A stretch of DNA of 64,000 bases. Source: Perognathus longimembris pacificus (taxonomy: Eukaryota; Chordata; Mammalia; Rodentia; Heteromyidae). Position 1 is the first letter of the stretch; each line of letters starts with the position of its first letter. The translations under genes and the position numbers were made by a program. The stretch covers positions 75,828,575 to 75,892,574 of the forward strand of contig NC_063166.1 in the NCBI RefSeq assembly GCF_023159225.1, in the 5' to 3' direction. Below, piece after piece: positions 10,743 through 22,388 of the stretch. The notes under the pieces are model-generated. The model saw only the letters and a list, made by a program, of their open reading frames with translations, had not been told where the DNA came from and ran no database searches.

Positions 10743-10990
10743 AATACCATCTTTCTGGGAAGGCTCTTGGGCCTGTTCTGGCTGTTCCATGGTAGATTCA
10801 TCTTGTCCTGAAAGCAACCCGAGGTTCAGGGTCTGCGCCTTCCCTTGCTTCTGCCTCACATGTCCCCTGGCTGAAACACCTTGTATGTGACAATCATCAT
10901 AGCGGCTGTTTTGTATGTTTTTCTCTCTTGATCCTTGGAACAATGCACCACGGCGGGACATACGGTTGTTGTTTTTCTTTCTTTCTTTTT

Positions 10991-11300
10991 AGTGCCAGTC
11001 TGGGTGCTTGAACTCAGGGCCTGGGCACTGTCCCTGATTTTTTTTTTTTTTTTGCCAGTCCTGGGTTTTGAACTCAGGGCCTAGACTCTGTCCCTGAGCT
11101 TCTTTTGCTCAAGGCTACCATTCTACCATGTGAGTCATTGGCACTTTACCATTTGACCCACAGCTCCAGCTTTTTGGCAGTTCATTAGTGATAAGAGTCT
11201 CATGGGGACTTTCCTGCCCAGGCTGGCTTCAAACCTCAATCCTCAGATCTCAGCCTGTTGAGTAGCTAGGATTACAGGGGTGAGCCAACAGTGCCTGCTT
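10991..11300 (-). repeat. Truncated plus full type A SINE, head to tail
   Basis: A 45-bp start of a reversed SINE (10991-11035) is followed by a T run and a full reversed copy (11038-11300). This suggests insertion into the first copy's tail. Confidence 0.85.
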
Positions 11301-11719
11301 TATTTCTTTTTTTTAATCCCTGCTTTCTAAGCAAGGGAATCAAGGCTGAGAGTTGGTAGGTGAGTTTCTCTGCATCACACAGTAAAGGAAAAAATATAGC
11401 CTAATGCCAATGAAATGTAAATGAAAATGTAGCCTAATGCCAAGTTGTCATTCTCCAGCGAGGCTTGTCACCTATCCTGGCACACCCGAGGGCTGTCATA
11501 TGGTGGCTCACAGCTCAGACTCTGGGGTCTGTGGGTTCAGATTGTCACCTAGCCATGTGATCTTGAGAAAAGTCTTCTGGCCTCATGGTCTTTGCCTGCA
11601 GGCTGGGGACCTAGATGACATCTCCCTAGGGCTGTGGTGAGGATGTAAGGGGGAAGGAGTATCTATCTGGAAGAGGCATGTGTCTGGCAGGTACGAAGGT
11701 CATGAACACTTGAACCATG

Positions 11720-11828
11720 GCTGTCATGATCTGTGGCTCAAGGGGTAGAGTGCCAGCTTTGAGCAAAAAAGCCAAGTGAGAATATGTGGGCCTGAGTTCA
11801 AGCCTTAGTACAAGTAGGAAAAAAATGT
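11720..11828 (+). repeat. SINE body fragment
   Basis: Only the tRNA-like body (GTGGCTCAAGGGGTAGAGTG ... GAGTTCAAGCC) remains; the head is missing. Confidence 0.8.
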
Positions 11829-12026
11829 AGATACACAAATAGCCCTAGAGCGAATAGATAGGATGGCAATTAGAATGCAGGTGACGGGGTACTTCACTAC
11901 TCACTCTGCTTGCTCTTCAACATTTAACGCTTTCCAAAGTAAAATGCTGGGGGGAAATTGTTCAATGACTACAGTTACAAAATAGAGAATAAAATGAAAA
12001 CACAGAAAAAGGTTTAGCTTAACCTT

Positions 12027-12030
<4 letters not shown>

Positions 12031-12083
<53 letters not shown>

Positions 12084-12270
12084 AGCCCAGGGGCTGGGGC
12101 TGGAACACAGGGCCTGGGTGCTGTTGCTCAAGGCTAGCACTCTACCACTTGAATCAGAGCCCCACTTCCAACTGTGTTTGTGTTTAATTGGAGATAAGTC
12201 TCATGGCTTTGAACCACAATCCTCAGATCTCAGCCTCCTAAATTACTAGGATTATAGGTGCCCAGCTAAG
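12031..12270 (-). repeat. (GT)n plus reversed type A SINE
   Basis: A 52-bp GT run (12031-12082) abuts the SINE tail. The head ends near 12268. Confidence 0.9.
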
Positions 12271-12568
12271 GTTTTGATTTTTAACTTGAATGGAGTTAGC
12301 AAATCCTTTCTGTAAAAGACTAGACAGTAAATATTTTCGATTTTACAAGCTAGATATGATCTGTACTAACTCCTCAACTCTGCTATTGGAGAAAGAGAGC
12401 AGCCACAGGCAATAAATAAATAAAAATAAATAAATGTGGTTATAGGCAGATAAAACTTCATTTACAAAAGCATGCAGTGGACCAGTTTTGGTATAAACGT
12501 ATTTTGGTTATCTTTGCTTTACTGGGTATTATTAAAAGGCTCCGAGGTATGTAGTTTTTTTTGTTTTC

Positions 12569-12570
<2 letters not shown>

Positions 12571-12608
<38 letters not shown>

Positions 12609-12730
12609 TGTCTGTCTGTTTTCCAGTCCTGGGGCTTGAATTCATGGCCTGGGTGCTATCCTTGAGCTTTTTTGTTCAAGGCTAGTACTCTACTACTTGA
12701 GCCACACAGCTCTACTTCTGACTTAAATTT
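12571..12730 (-). repeat. (GT)n plus truncated reversed SINE
   Basis: A GT/TCTG repeat (12571-12620) is followed by the first 100 bp of a reversed SINE. It is cut off by the retroposon copy beginning near 12735. Confidence 0.85.
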
Positions 12731-12734
12731 TTAA

Positions 12735-12960
12735 AATTATATTTATAAAGGTGATGTACAGAGGGGTTACAGTTGTGTAAGTCAACTAATGAATACATTT
12801 CTTTTGCTTTCTCCCAGTTTTCCCCTCCTACGGCCACCCTCAAATTGTGTAGTTTATTTTCAACAGTGTCTAGTGAGTACCACTGCTGCATTTGTTCACC
12901 ATTTGTCCTTCCATTTCTGTTCTCTCCCCTTACCCTCCCAAAGACAGGCAAAAAGTACCA
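12735..12960 (-). repeat. Copy of unnamed retroposon family
   Basis: It shares GTACAGAGGGGTTACAG, a GTAAGTC-AATGAATACATTTC block and CCACTGCTGCATTTGTTCAC with copies at 24232 and 55890. Direction is inferred from the copy at 18662, whose A-tail is on the minus strand. Confidence 0.7.
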
Positions 12961-12999
12961 AACAATAGAAGAAAACTCTTGTCCCCATTTCCTAGAGTT

Positions 13000-13001
<2 letters not shown>

Positions 13002-13037
<36 letters not shown>

Positions 13038-13253
13038 CCAATTCTGGGCCTTGAACTCTGGGCCTGGGCGCTGTCCCTAAGCTCCTTTTGTTTGAGGCTA
13101 GCACTACTGCACCACTTCCAGCTTTTTCTGTGATTAATTGGAGATAAGAGTCTCACAGACTTTCCTGCCTAGGGCTGGCTTTGAACCCAGATCTTCAGAT
13201 TTCAGCCTCCTGAGTAGTTAGGACTACAAATGTGAGTTACCAGCACCTGACTG
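13002..13253 (-). repeat. (TA)n plus reversed type A SINE
   Basis: A TA run (13002-13034) is followed by a full reversed SINE. A second, partial reversed copy follows at 13278-13415. Confidence 0.88.
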
Positions 13254-13277
13254 GTAAATATTGTACATAATCAGAAC

Positions 13278-13415
13278 ACTTCCAACTTTTTGGTGGTTAA
13301 TTAGAGATAAAAATCTCACAGACTTTCCTGCTCGGACTGTTTCAAACCGTGATTCTCAGATCTTAAGCCTCTCAAGTAGCTAGGATTACCAGTGTGAGCC
13401 ACCAGTACCCAACTA
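13278..13415 (-). repeat. Partial type A SINE
   Basis: Head-proximal half only, ending at GTGAGCCACCAGTACCC. An ID-like reverse fragment follows at 13420-13505. Confidence 0.8.
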
Positions 13416-13709
13416 GTGGTTTTTCTTGTTGTTGTCCTTGTAGTGTTGAGGATGAAACCTTGTACATACGAGGCAAGCACACAACCACTGAGCTGTTCAT
13501 CCCCATAATGTTGTTTTAAAGTAGATATGTTATTCTTAGAAGACAATTTAGTAGTCTTCATTTGAGACTGTCAATCAGCAGTGTTCCAAGCTGTACGTAA
13601 CTCTGAATCTGTTAACACACAACACTCCACAGAATTATCATGCTAGACCAAATTGTTTCAGTATATTGTATTTGCTGTTCACATAATCAGCTGACTGCTT
13701 TTTTCATCT

Positions 13710-13790
13710 TTTTTTTGAGACAGAGGCTCAAGCTGGCCTTAAACTTACAATCCTCCTCGATCAGCCCCCCAAGTGTGATGCCCAGCTTTG
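13710..13790 (-). repeat. B1-like relic
   Basis: GAGACAGAGGCTCAAGCTGG and the following bases fit a reversed, diverged B1 monomer. Confidence 0.6.
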
Positions 13791-13802
13791 AATTTATTTT
13801 TC

Positions 13803-13990
13803 TTTTTAAAAATATCTTTAAGTAGTTGTACAAAAGGGTTTCAATTCAACATATCAGTGTATGAGTACAACTCTTCTTGATCAATGTCACCCCATCCATC
13901 ATTCTCCCTCACATTCAACTCTACTCAGCCCCTTAGGTTACCTGATTCAATTTTCACATATGCACCAGCTCCTATTATTATTGATAAAGT
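13803..13990 (-). repeat. Copy of unnamed retroposon family (diverged)
   Basis: AGTAGTTGTACAAAAGGG, CAATTCAACATAT and GTATGAGTACA recall the family at 12735 and share more with the short copy near 40465. Confidence 0.5.
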
Positions 13991-14071
13991 ACCACTCTTT
14001 AAATTAAAATGTTATATAAATATATATGTGTATGTATATATGTGTGTGTGTATATGTTTGTGTGTGTATAT

Positions 14072-14520
14072 ATGTTGTGTTGGTACTGGGACTTGAACTC
14101 AGTGTCTTGTACTCTTTTTTTTTTTTTTTGGCCAGTCCTGGGCCTTGGACTCAGGGCCTGAGCACTGTCCCTGGCTTCTTCCCGCTCAAGGCTAGCACTC
14201 CGCCACTTGAGCCACAGCGCCGCTTCTGGCCATTTTCTGTATATGTGGTGCTGGGGAATCGAACCTAGGGCCTCGTGTGTCCGAGGCAGGCACTCTTGCC
14301 ACTAGGCTATATCCCCAGCCCTGTCTTGTACTCTTGCTTAGCTTTTTTCTTACTCAAGGGTGACACTTTATCACCTGAATCCCATGTTCACTTCTGGATT
14401 TTTGCTAGTTACTAGCAGATAAGAATCTTTCATAATTGTCTTTATGGGCAAACCTCGATCCTCAGATCTCAGCCTCCTGAGTAGCTGGGATTACCGACAA
14501 TAGCCACTGGCGCACAACAA
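14072..14520 (-). repeat. Type A SINE split by a type B SINE
   Basis: Type B occupies 14117-14321. It is flanked by identical 14-bp copies of TGTCTTGTACTCTT at 14103-14116 and 14322-14335. The host type A continues to about 14520. Confidence 0.95.
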
Positions 14521-14633
14521 AAATGTAGTATTTCTAAAACACTTTTTTTTTTTTTTACCGAAAGTACATATAACACATTTAAAATAGATAACATTTATGA
14601 ATCACATGAATGGACCTGTACAAAGATGACTAC

Positions 14634-14635
<2 letters not shown>

Positions 14636-14675
<40 letters not shown>

Positions 14676-14901
14676 CAGTCCTAGGGCTTGAATTTAGGGC
14701 TTGGGTGCTGTCTCAGCTTCTTTTTGCTCAAGGCTAGCACTCTAGCACTTAAGACACAGGTCCATTTCTGGCTTTTTCTGAGTAGTTTATTGGAGAAAAG
14801 AGGCTCATTGACTATCCTTCCCTGGGCCGGCTTTGAACCACAGTCTTCAGATCTCATCTTCTTGAATATCTAGGATTACAGGTGTGAGCCACCTGCACCT
14901 G
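14636..14901 (-). repeat. (GT)n plus reversed type A SINE
   Basis: A GT run (14636-14672) abuts the SINE tail. The head ends at GTGAGCCACCTGCACC. Confidence 0.9.
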
Positions 14902-15089
14902 GAAAAACTTTAACTCTTAATCGTCACAACTGCCATATCATTTTTTCAGGAGAGACAACAGGGTTCAGAGAGGTTAAACAGCTTACTCCCAACCACACAG
15001 CCCTTCAGGGACAGAGCCAGGACTCAAACAAACCTGGGTATTGTGTTAGCAAGGGCAATGCCAGCTGCTGTCTGGTGGTCCCTTGTCTC

Positions 15090-15420
15090 TTCCCCTGTTG
15101 CTGACCTCATTTCAGCTACTCTGGCCTTAGCATCACACCGCCCTGTCAGGGACGTTTCCCCAGCTCTTCCTATAGTCATATGTCTCCTTCAAAATGACCT
15201 CTACTCTGAGGCCTTCCTTGGCTACCTCAATCTAAGACATCTCCACCTCCACCCACCCATCACCATGAACGCCTCCCCCGCCCCCATCCTTTCCAGCTCT
15301 GCAATGCTGAGTTTTCCACCATTTGTTTATCCTGTCCCAGCAGGCACCTGGCTGACCTGCTCCCTCCGTGCCCCCGTGTAGCACACAGTAGGGGCTATAC
15401 CAGTATTTGGGAACTGAGTC
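15090..15420 (-). repeat. L2-like relic
   Basis: The run of GACCTCTACTCTGAGGCCTT, later TAGCACACAGTAGGGGCTA, has the pattern of reversed L2 3' ends. Diverged; family assignment is tentative. Confidence 0.5.
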
Positions 15421-15868
15421 CACACAGATGGAGACCGTGGAGGCTATCTGTTATACAGTCAGCTGGGCCCTTGATCCCGGAGGAAGCTACAGCTTTGGCC
15501 TGAGCGGGGCCTTGGGTAAACAGGCCTCTCTCTGCCCAGACAGCCTCTGTTTGACAACTGTCTGCCTTGAGACCTGCCAAGCCTGGCCGCCACCACATTG
15601 CTGAGGTCCCAGGATTCCCTGGGACAAGCCACACCCCAGGGAGGGCTGTGGAGGAACAGGTCAGGAAGTTATCCAAACAGGCCAGGAGACACTGCGGGAG
15701 CTGGAGGCCCTGGCCTGGACAGAGTCCCAGGGGCTGGAGGATGGCTCTGGAGGGGCGTGGGAGGCTCCCTGGTGCCTCTTCTACCATAGGATTCTGCTCT
15801 AGCAGCAAGGATGGGATCCTGGCCTCACCTGTGCACTGAAAGCTTTGGGCATAGTAACTTTTCATTTG

Positions 15869-15945
15869 GGGCTGTATTATACTGGGATTTGAACTCAGGG
15901 CCTTGTGATTACTAGGCAGGTGCTCTACCACATGAGCCAGGCCCC
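15869..15945 (-). repeat. ID-like fragment
   Basis: Reversed tRNA-like unit: GGGATTTGAACTCAGGGCC ... GGTGCTCTACCACATGAGCC. Confidence 0.65.
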
Positions 15946-15981
15946 TAGTCTTTGTCAACATGTTTGTTTGTTTTTAAATAC

Positions 15982-16430
15982 TAGTATTGGGGCTATTTTG
16001 CTCAAAGCTAGTGCTCTACTATTTGAGCCACACCTGCACATCTAGATTGTGTGTGTGTGTATGTCTGTGTGTGTGTGTGTGTGTGTGGTTAATTGGAGAT
16101 AACAGTTTCAGGAATTTTTCTGCCTAGGCTGGCTTTCCAACTGCACTCCTCAGATCTCAGCCTCTCGAGTAGCTAGGATTATAAGTATAAGCCACCAGTG
16201 GTTTTTCCTTTTGTTTCTTTTTTGCCAGTCCTGGGGCTTGAACTCAGGGCCTGAGCACTGTCCCTGGCTTCTTTTTGCTCAAGGCTAGCCCTCTACCACT
16301 TGAGCCACAGCGCCACTTATAGCCTTTTCTATATATGTGGTGCTGAGGAATCGAACCCAGGGCTTCATGTATACGAGCCAAGCACTCTACCACTAGGCCA
16401 TATTCCCAGCCCCCACCAGTGGCTTTTAAA
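15982..16430 (-). repeat. Type A SINE followed by inserted type B SINE
   Basis: A reversed type A with an internal GT expansion (15982-16205) is followed by a reversed type B (16210-16413). CCACCAGTGG plus Ts recurs on both sides of the type B copy. Confidence 0.9.
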
Positions 16431-16496
16431 ATTAAAACAACAACAACAAAAACCAAAGCAGTAGCATTATTTTCCCCAAACAAAAATCACACCAAG

Positions 16497-16727
16497 AGCC
16501 AGCTCAGGTGGCTCATGCCTATAATCCTAGCTACTCAGGAGGCTGAGATCTCAGGATCGTGGCTCAAAGCTAACTCATGAGGAAAGTTCATGAGACTTTT
16601 ACCTCCAATGAACCACCAGAAAACCAGAAATGGAGCTGTAGCTCAAAGTGGAAGGGTGCTAGCTTTGGACAAAAGAGCTCAGGGACAGTGCCAAGGCCCT
16701 GAGTTCAAGCCCATCCCCCCCCCCCCA
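16497..16727 (+). repeat. Type A SINE
   Basis: Full copy with head GTGGCTCATGCCTATAATCC and body ending in a C run. Confidence 0.92.
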
Positions 16728-17197
16728 AATCTCACCAGGAGGCCATTTCCAAGGAATGTGTAATGGAGTTGCTTGAGTTAAGCCACTCAAGTTGATGGGG
16801 TAGAATGTCCATTCCAAAGCCCCTAGCTGTTCAGGCAGGGCCCAGGTCCCTGGGGTTCTTGATATGGAAGGAAGTGTGGCACGAGGAAGAACCTAGAATT
16901 TCATCATCAAAACCAGTTTCAGCCCTCACAGTGTGTAATTTCTGAGCTGTAGTTACACCACCTTTAAACACCTAACCTGTACCCCCTTTTGTAGTGTCAC
17001 TCTAACACCAGGAAGCTAAGAGCTGGGGGAGCAGGAAATGCTGACGAAGGCCAGCGGGCAATCATTCGGTCTTATTAACTTTGTAGCATGAATGACCTGG
17101 AATAGGAACCTGAAGAGCTAATTATTAGTCTTTTGCTGTGGACCGGAAAATATTGAACCACTCTGAACCTTGATTTTCTTTTCCTATAAAATATAGT

Positions 17198-17395
17198 CCA
17201 GCTGGGCACTGGTGACGCATGCCTGTAATCCCAGCTACTCAAGAGGCTGAGAATCACAGTTTTGAAGCCAGCTAACCGCTAAAAAGCCAGAAATGGAATT
17301 GTGGCTCAAGGAGTTGAGTATTAGCCTGGAGCATAAAAGCTCAGGGACAGTACCCAGGCCCTGAGTTCAAGCCTCAAGACTGGCACAAAACAAAA
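17198..17395 (+). repeat. Type A SINE, internally deleted
   Basis: Head GCCTGTAATCCCAGCTACTC and complete body, with the linker between them shortened. Confidence 0.85.
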
Positions 17396-17621
17396 CGTAA
17401 AACTACCACAGTCTAAGGTTTAAAGAACCGGTTTTAAATAAATTAAAATCTTTCAAAAAATTGACGACTCTAGCACACTGATTTCCTATACCCAGAGAGC
17501 AACAATCTATTGGAGCTAATTTAACTGGGTGTGACTTCTCTAATTTTCTCTAGCACCACTGTCCCTAGTGTCCCTACACTAATATTATATTAATGAACCT
17601 GAGCCATCACATTTGCCAATT

Positions 17622-17799
17622 TTGTTTGAGCTGGCGTGAGGGCTTGAACTCAGTGACTTGCATTCTCACTTGGCGTTTTCATTCAAGACTGGCGCTCTAC
17701 CACTTGAGCCACAGCCTTACTTCCAGCTTTTCACTGGTTCATTGCAGGTAAGAGTCTCATAGACTTTTCTGCCTGGGCTAGCTTTGTAACCAAGATCCA
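17622..17799 (-). repeat. Type A SINE, head-truncated
   Basis: Reversed tail and body (CTACCACTTGAGCCACAGCC); the B1-like head is missing after CTAGCTTTG. Confidence 0.8.
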
Positions 17800-18549
17800 T
17801 TCTTGCACCCTGTCTGTTCCATATATTTCAGTTACCTGTCTTACACAAAGGACACCTCGGTTTACAGGAGTGGCCAAGTCGGCTGCTAATTATCTGTCCA
17901 ATCACCCAGTCCTGAGTGTACGCTCCTGGCCAGACCCCTTTGGACTTGAGTTTCTGAGCTGGACCTTGCTCTCTACCCCAACTATCTTTTATGTCTCCCC
18001 AAATTCTCTACCTACTCCCTCTTACAGCCAACCTTTGTGTTTTCTTTATCAAACACCCATAGAACCAGTCAAAATGCAAATTAACGACGCACATTCTTCT
18101 CTCTCCAGGTTTTGGCAAAGCCGTGGTAGTAAGAGACTTGTTTATTCTTCTTCAGGGAAGGGCTTTTTTTTTCTTTCCTGGCAATAAAGTGAACTGAATG
18201 AATATAAGGGAAGGATCTGGTTTTCAGAAAAGACTGTCAGTCCTTCCTCTGGCAGCTTAGGAAGCTGAAGGAAAAGGATTGTTGGCAGTCATGAAGTCTC
18301 TTTCAATGCGGAGGTCTTGGAGGGTCATGGCTGAGACCCTAAGCTGTGAGCTAAGTCTGGAAGACAGAGTAGAACTAGGCCTACTACGTGATCTCAAACC
18401 AGTGTCTCTCTGACCCTTGGTCTCCTCACCTGTCAAGTGAGAATGAGAATAGATTCAAGCTGAATGACTTACCCTAGACCGGGGCTGGTACACAAATGGG
18501 CTGCAAGAAAGTAGCACTCGGAGGAAATTTTATTTTTGTTTTTTTGTTT

Positions 18550-18957
18550 TGTTTTTGTTGCCAGTCCTGGGGCAACTCAGGGCCTGAGCACTGTCCCTGG
18601 CTTCTTTTTGCTCAAGGCTAGCCCTCTACCACTTGAGCCACAGTGCCACTTCCGGCTTTTTTTTTTTTCTCAAATTTTTATTATCAAACTGACGTACAGA
18701 GAGGTTACAGTATCATACGTTGGGCATTGGATACATTTCTTGTACTGTTTGTTGCCTTGTCCCTCATGCCCCCTCCCTTCCCCCCTTTCCCTCCTCCACC
18801 CTGGTGTTCAGTTCACTTACACCAAACAGTTTTGCAAGTATTGCTTTTGTAGTTATTTCCACTTCCGGCTTTTTCTATATATGTGGTGCTGAGGAATCGA
18901 ACCCAGGGCTTCATGCATATGAGACGAGGACTTTACCACTAGGCCATATTCCCAGCT
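18550..18957 (-). repeat. Type B SINE split by an inserted retroposon
   Basis: The reversed type B runs 18550-18660 and 18859-18957. Between them, 18662-18858 is a copy of the unnamed retroposon beginning with a T run (its A-tail in reverse). CCACTTCCGGCTTTT is duplicated at 18646-18660 and 18859-18873. Confidence 0.92.
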
Positions 18958-19206
18958 CCTCAGAGGAAATTTTAAAGTCTTAACAAACTTTGCTTCTCCG
19001 CATTCTTGTAGGTTTTTTTCCCTCCTCATAATTCTTCTATCATCATAAACCTATGTTGTTAATAAATGAAAGCTAAGGGTTGAAGTTGTAGAGCTGTGCA
19101 CTTAGCAGGTGCAAGGTATCGGGTTCAATCCCCACTACTACTACAACAAAAGAAAACATAGCTTTATTTTTTATACTTATTATTTGCTTATTTATTTCTT
19201 CATTTA

Positions 19207-19398
19207 TTTTTTTGTGACACCACTGGGACTTAAACTCAGGGCCTTTTGCTCTCATTTGGCTTTTATTGCTCAAGAGCTAGCACTCTACTACTTGAGTCAC
19301 AGCTCTCCTTGTGGACTTTCAGTTGTTAACTGGAGTAAGATCTCACAGTTTCCTGCTGGGTCTGGCTTTGAACCAGAATCCTCAAATCCCAGTCTTCT
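19207..19398 (-). repeat. Type A SINE
   Basis: A diverged reversed copy with CTACTACTTGAGTCACAGCT in the body and CAAATCCCAGTC near the head end. It is preceded by an ID-like element at 19075-19150. Confidence 0.78.
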
Positions 19399-19689
19399 CT
19401 GGGGCAACAGTAGATGCAGGGTGGTGGTGGTGGTGCTCTGGACCTTCTGCAATGTGCATCTTCTCTCCCTGAGATCCTGGCAAATGGCTCCCTGTTGCCT
19501 AGCAACTGCCCCTGCTCTTCATCTTGCCAGTGGAGAAACAGCTGTAATGATACTTCATGGTTTATTTGCGTTGTGTCTACTACCAGAGAGGGAGGGGCTC
19601 TGTTTCTTCCGCCAGGCCTGAGTTTGTTCATGTCCTCAGCTCATCTTCCTATCACCTCATTTACCTCACTTCTGGGAGCGGTTTATTCT

Positions 19690-19905
19690 TTTTTTTTGGC
19701 CAGTCCTGGGCCTTGGACTCAGGGCCTGAGCACTGTCCCTGGCTTCTTCCTGCTCAAGGCTAGCACTCTGCCACCTGAGCCACAGCGCCCCTTCTGGCTG
19801 TTTTCCATATATGTGGTGCTGGGGAATCGAACCTAGAGCTTCATGTGTAGGAGGCAAGCACTCTTGCCACTAGGCCATATTCCCAGCCCCGGTTTATTCT
19901 TTTTT
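19690..19905 (-). repeat. Type B SINE with target-site duplication
   Basis: The reversed copy at 19695-19890 is flanked by identical GGTTTATTCTTTTTT at 19680-19694 and 19891-19905. Confidence 0.95.
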
Positions 19906-20214
19906 AAGCACCCACAGGACCATGTCGTACACCTGTATTTCAGACACGGCGCTGCCTGCATTGTGAAGCAAGCACATCTGGGCGTTCGCTATTTCAAACA
20001 GGATGTGAAGACAGAGAATTCAATATTCTTTTCTTTATTCTTAGTTTTTTATTGTAATAACAATAAAGGCACTGAATGGAGAGGTTACCGTGAGCGATAT
20101 TCTTCATTTTAATTCTTTTTCAGTTAAATGGATGACAAACACCTTTTATTGGTCACCCGCTCATCTTTTTCATCCTTCTTAGCATAGTTTTTGTTGTAAA
20201 GGATTTTGGTTTTG

Positions 20215-20437
20215 TTTTGCCAGTACTGGGACTTGAATTCCAGGCTTCCCTCTCTTGCTTGGCTCTTTTGCTCAAGGCTGGCACTCTACCACTTGAACCA
20301 AGCCTCCACTTCCAGCTTTTTCCTAAATAACTGGAAATAAGAGCCTCTTGGGATTTTCTGGGATAGCTTCAAACTGTGACCTTCAAATCTCAGTCTCCTG
20401 AATGGTTGGATTATAGGCATGAGTCTCCTGGGCCTAA
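20215..20437 (-). repeat. Type A SINE (old)
   Basis: A diverged reversed copy. Further diverged ID- and SINE-like sequence continues to about 20730. Confidence 0.75.
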
Positions 20438-20753
20438 CTGTTTTGTTTGATCACACTGAGGCCTCACGATTGCTCGGCAGAATCTCTACCAACTGACCCA
20501 GGGCTCCAGGCCTTTTCTTTCTTACTTACTTTTATTCCTGCCTGGGTGCAGGCCTGGACCTCAATCGTATTTGTTTTTTTTTCTTTCTGATGTAGCTGGG
20601 ATGACAGGCTCATTCCATCACATCCAGCTTCTTTCTGTTTAAATGGAGTCCCTGACCTTTTTCTGCCTGAGCTAGATCTGAACTGTGATTATCCAGTCTC
20701 GGACTCCCACTTAGCTAGGAGTCAGATGTCAGACACTGAAGCTTGCTTTGTAT

Positions 20754-21238
20754 AAAAGTTGTTTATCAGGGGCTGGGAATATGGCCTAGCGTTAAAGTGC
20801 TTATATACATGAAGCCCTGGGTTCGATTCCTCAGCACCACATATATAGAACAAGCTGGAAGTGGCGCTGTGGCTCAAGAGTGCTAGCCTTGAGCAAAAAG
20901 AAGCCAGGGACAGTGCTCAGCCCCTGAGTTCAAGCCCCAGGACTGGCAAAAACAAAACAAAACAAAACAAAACACACACACACACAAAAACCCCAAAACC
21001 AAACAAACAAAAGTTGTTTATTGAGGCTGGGAATGTGGCTTAGCGGTAGAGTGCTTGCTTTGCTTGCATGAAGCCTTCGGTTCGATCCCTCAGCACCACA
21101 TAAACAGAAAAGGCTGGAAGTAGCACTGTGGCTCAAGTGGCAGAGTGCTAGCCTTGAGCCAAAAGAAGCCAGGGACAGTGCTCAGGCCCTGGGTCCAAGC
21201 CCCAGGACTGTACCCCTCCCGGAAAAAAAGTTGTTTAT
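20754..21238 (+). repeat. Two type B SINEs at one target site
   Basis: AAAAGTTGTTTAT occurs at 20754-20766, 21009-21021 and 21226-21238. The intervals hold two forward type B SINEs of different age: the first has AAAC-type tail repeats, the second ends in a short A run. Confidence 0.95.
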
Positions 21239-21240
21239 CA

Positions 21241-21350
21241 TTATTATTGAGACAGGGTCTTGCCACATAACCCAGGCTAAGTTATAAACTAACAAGATTC
21301 TTGTCTTAAGCTCCCAAGGGCTGGAATTACAAGCATGTGGGGATCATACT
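21241..21350 (-). repeat. B1-like relic
   Basis: GAGACAGGGTCTTGCCACAT and GGCTGGAATTACAAGCATG fit a reversed B1 monomer. Confidence 0.75.
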
Positions 21351-21366
21351 TGTCTTAGAAGCCTAA

Positions 21367-21604
21367 TTTTTTTTTTTTTGTTAGCCATGGGGCTTGAACT
21401 CTGGGCCTGGGTGCCGTCCCTAAGCTCCTCAGCTTAAGGCTATCGCACTACCATTTCAGCCACAGCATCACTTCTTGTTTTCTGGTGATTAATTGGAGAT
21501 AAGAGTCTCACAGACATTCCTGCCCGGCTAGCTTGGAACTGCAATCCTCAGATCTCAGCCTCTTGAGTAGCTAGGATTATAGGTGTGAGCCACTGGTGCC
21601 CAGC
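21367..21604 (-). repeat. Type A SINE
   Basis: Reversed full copy with AGAAGCCTAA repeated on each side (near 21358 and 21605). Confidence 0.9.
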
Positions 21605-21662
21605 AGAAGCCTAAAATGTTGATGTTAATGTTTTCATGTTTTACATTTTAAGGTTATTGAAT

Positions 21663-21904
21663 GTAATTATCTTTTCTTTTCTTTTCTTTTTTTTTTGGCC
21701 AGTCCTGGGCCTTGAACTCAGGGCCTGAGCACTGTCCCAGGCTTCCTTTTGCTCAAGGCTAGCACTCTGCCACTTGAGCCACAGTGCCACTTCTGGCCAT
21801 TTTCTGTATATGTGGTGCTGGGGAATTAAACCCAGGGCCTCATGTATACGAGGCAAGCTCTCTTGCCACTAGGCCATATCCCCAGCCCCTGTAATTATCT
21901 TTTC
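21663..21904 (-). repeat. Type B SINE with target-site duplication
   Basis: A reversed copy flanked by TGTAATTATCTTTTC at 21663-21677 and 21890-21904. Confidence 0.95.
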
Positions 21905-21929
21905 CTATATAGCTTTTCCTTCTTTCTTG

Positions 21930-22023
21930 GCAGAAACAGGGTCTGGTGCTCTGTAGCCCAGACTGACCTCAAACATGTCTCAGTCTGCTGAGAATACAGG
22001 TTTGTGCTACTATACCTAGCTTC
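21930..22023 (-). repeat. B1-like relic
   Basis: AGAAACAGGGTCTGGTGCTC and the following bases fit a reversed B1. Confidence 0.7.
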
Positions 22024-22388
22024 TCATTTATGCTGTTTGTATCTTGTCTATAAAATGCTGTGGCCCTTTAAGATCAAAAGGATACTGAAGTGTTATTTTC
22101 TATAGGTTCTTAAGTTTTGTTTTTTTACAGTTTGGTGTTTACTCCATACAAACTGACTTTGCTTGGGGTATGAGGCAAGGATGCTATCTTGCTCCATTTC
22201 CTGCGGTCATGACAAAAACACAGGATAGTAGTAATATATAAAGAATAGTTTCATTTGGTTGTCAGTCCTGGAAGTTGGAAACCCCAGAGGTGGGCACCAA
22301 CACTTGGGAAGGGCTTTGAGCTGCAACCTGTGGAGAGACAGAGCCGCCGTGTTAGCTTGAGATTTTTTTTCCTTTTGTGTATATGTGT

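Noticed and set aside
15395..15961. 188-codon minus-strand frame
   Set aside because: It crosses an L2-like relic edge and an ID-like fragment, and resembles no protein I know.
20754..21238. CRISPR-like spaced direct repeats (three 13-mers)
   Set aside because: These are target-site duplications flanking SINEs in a mammalian genome, not an array.
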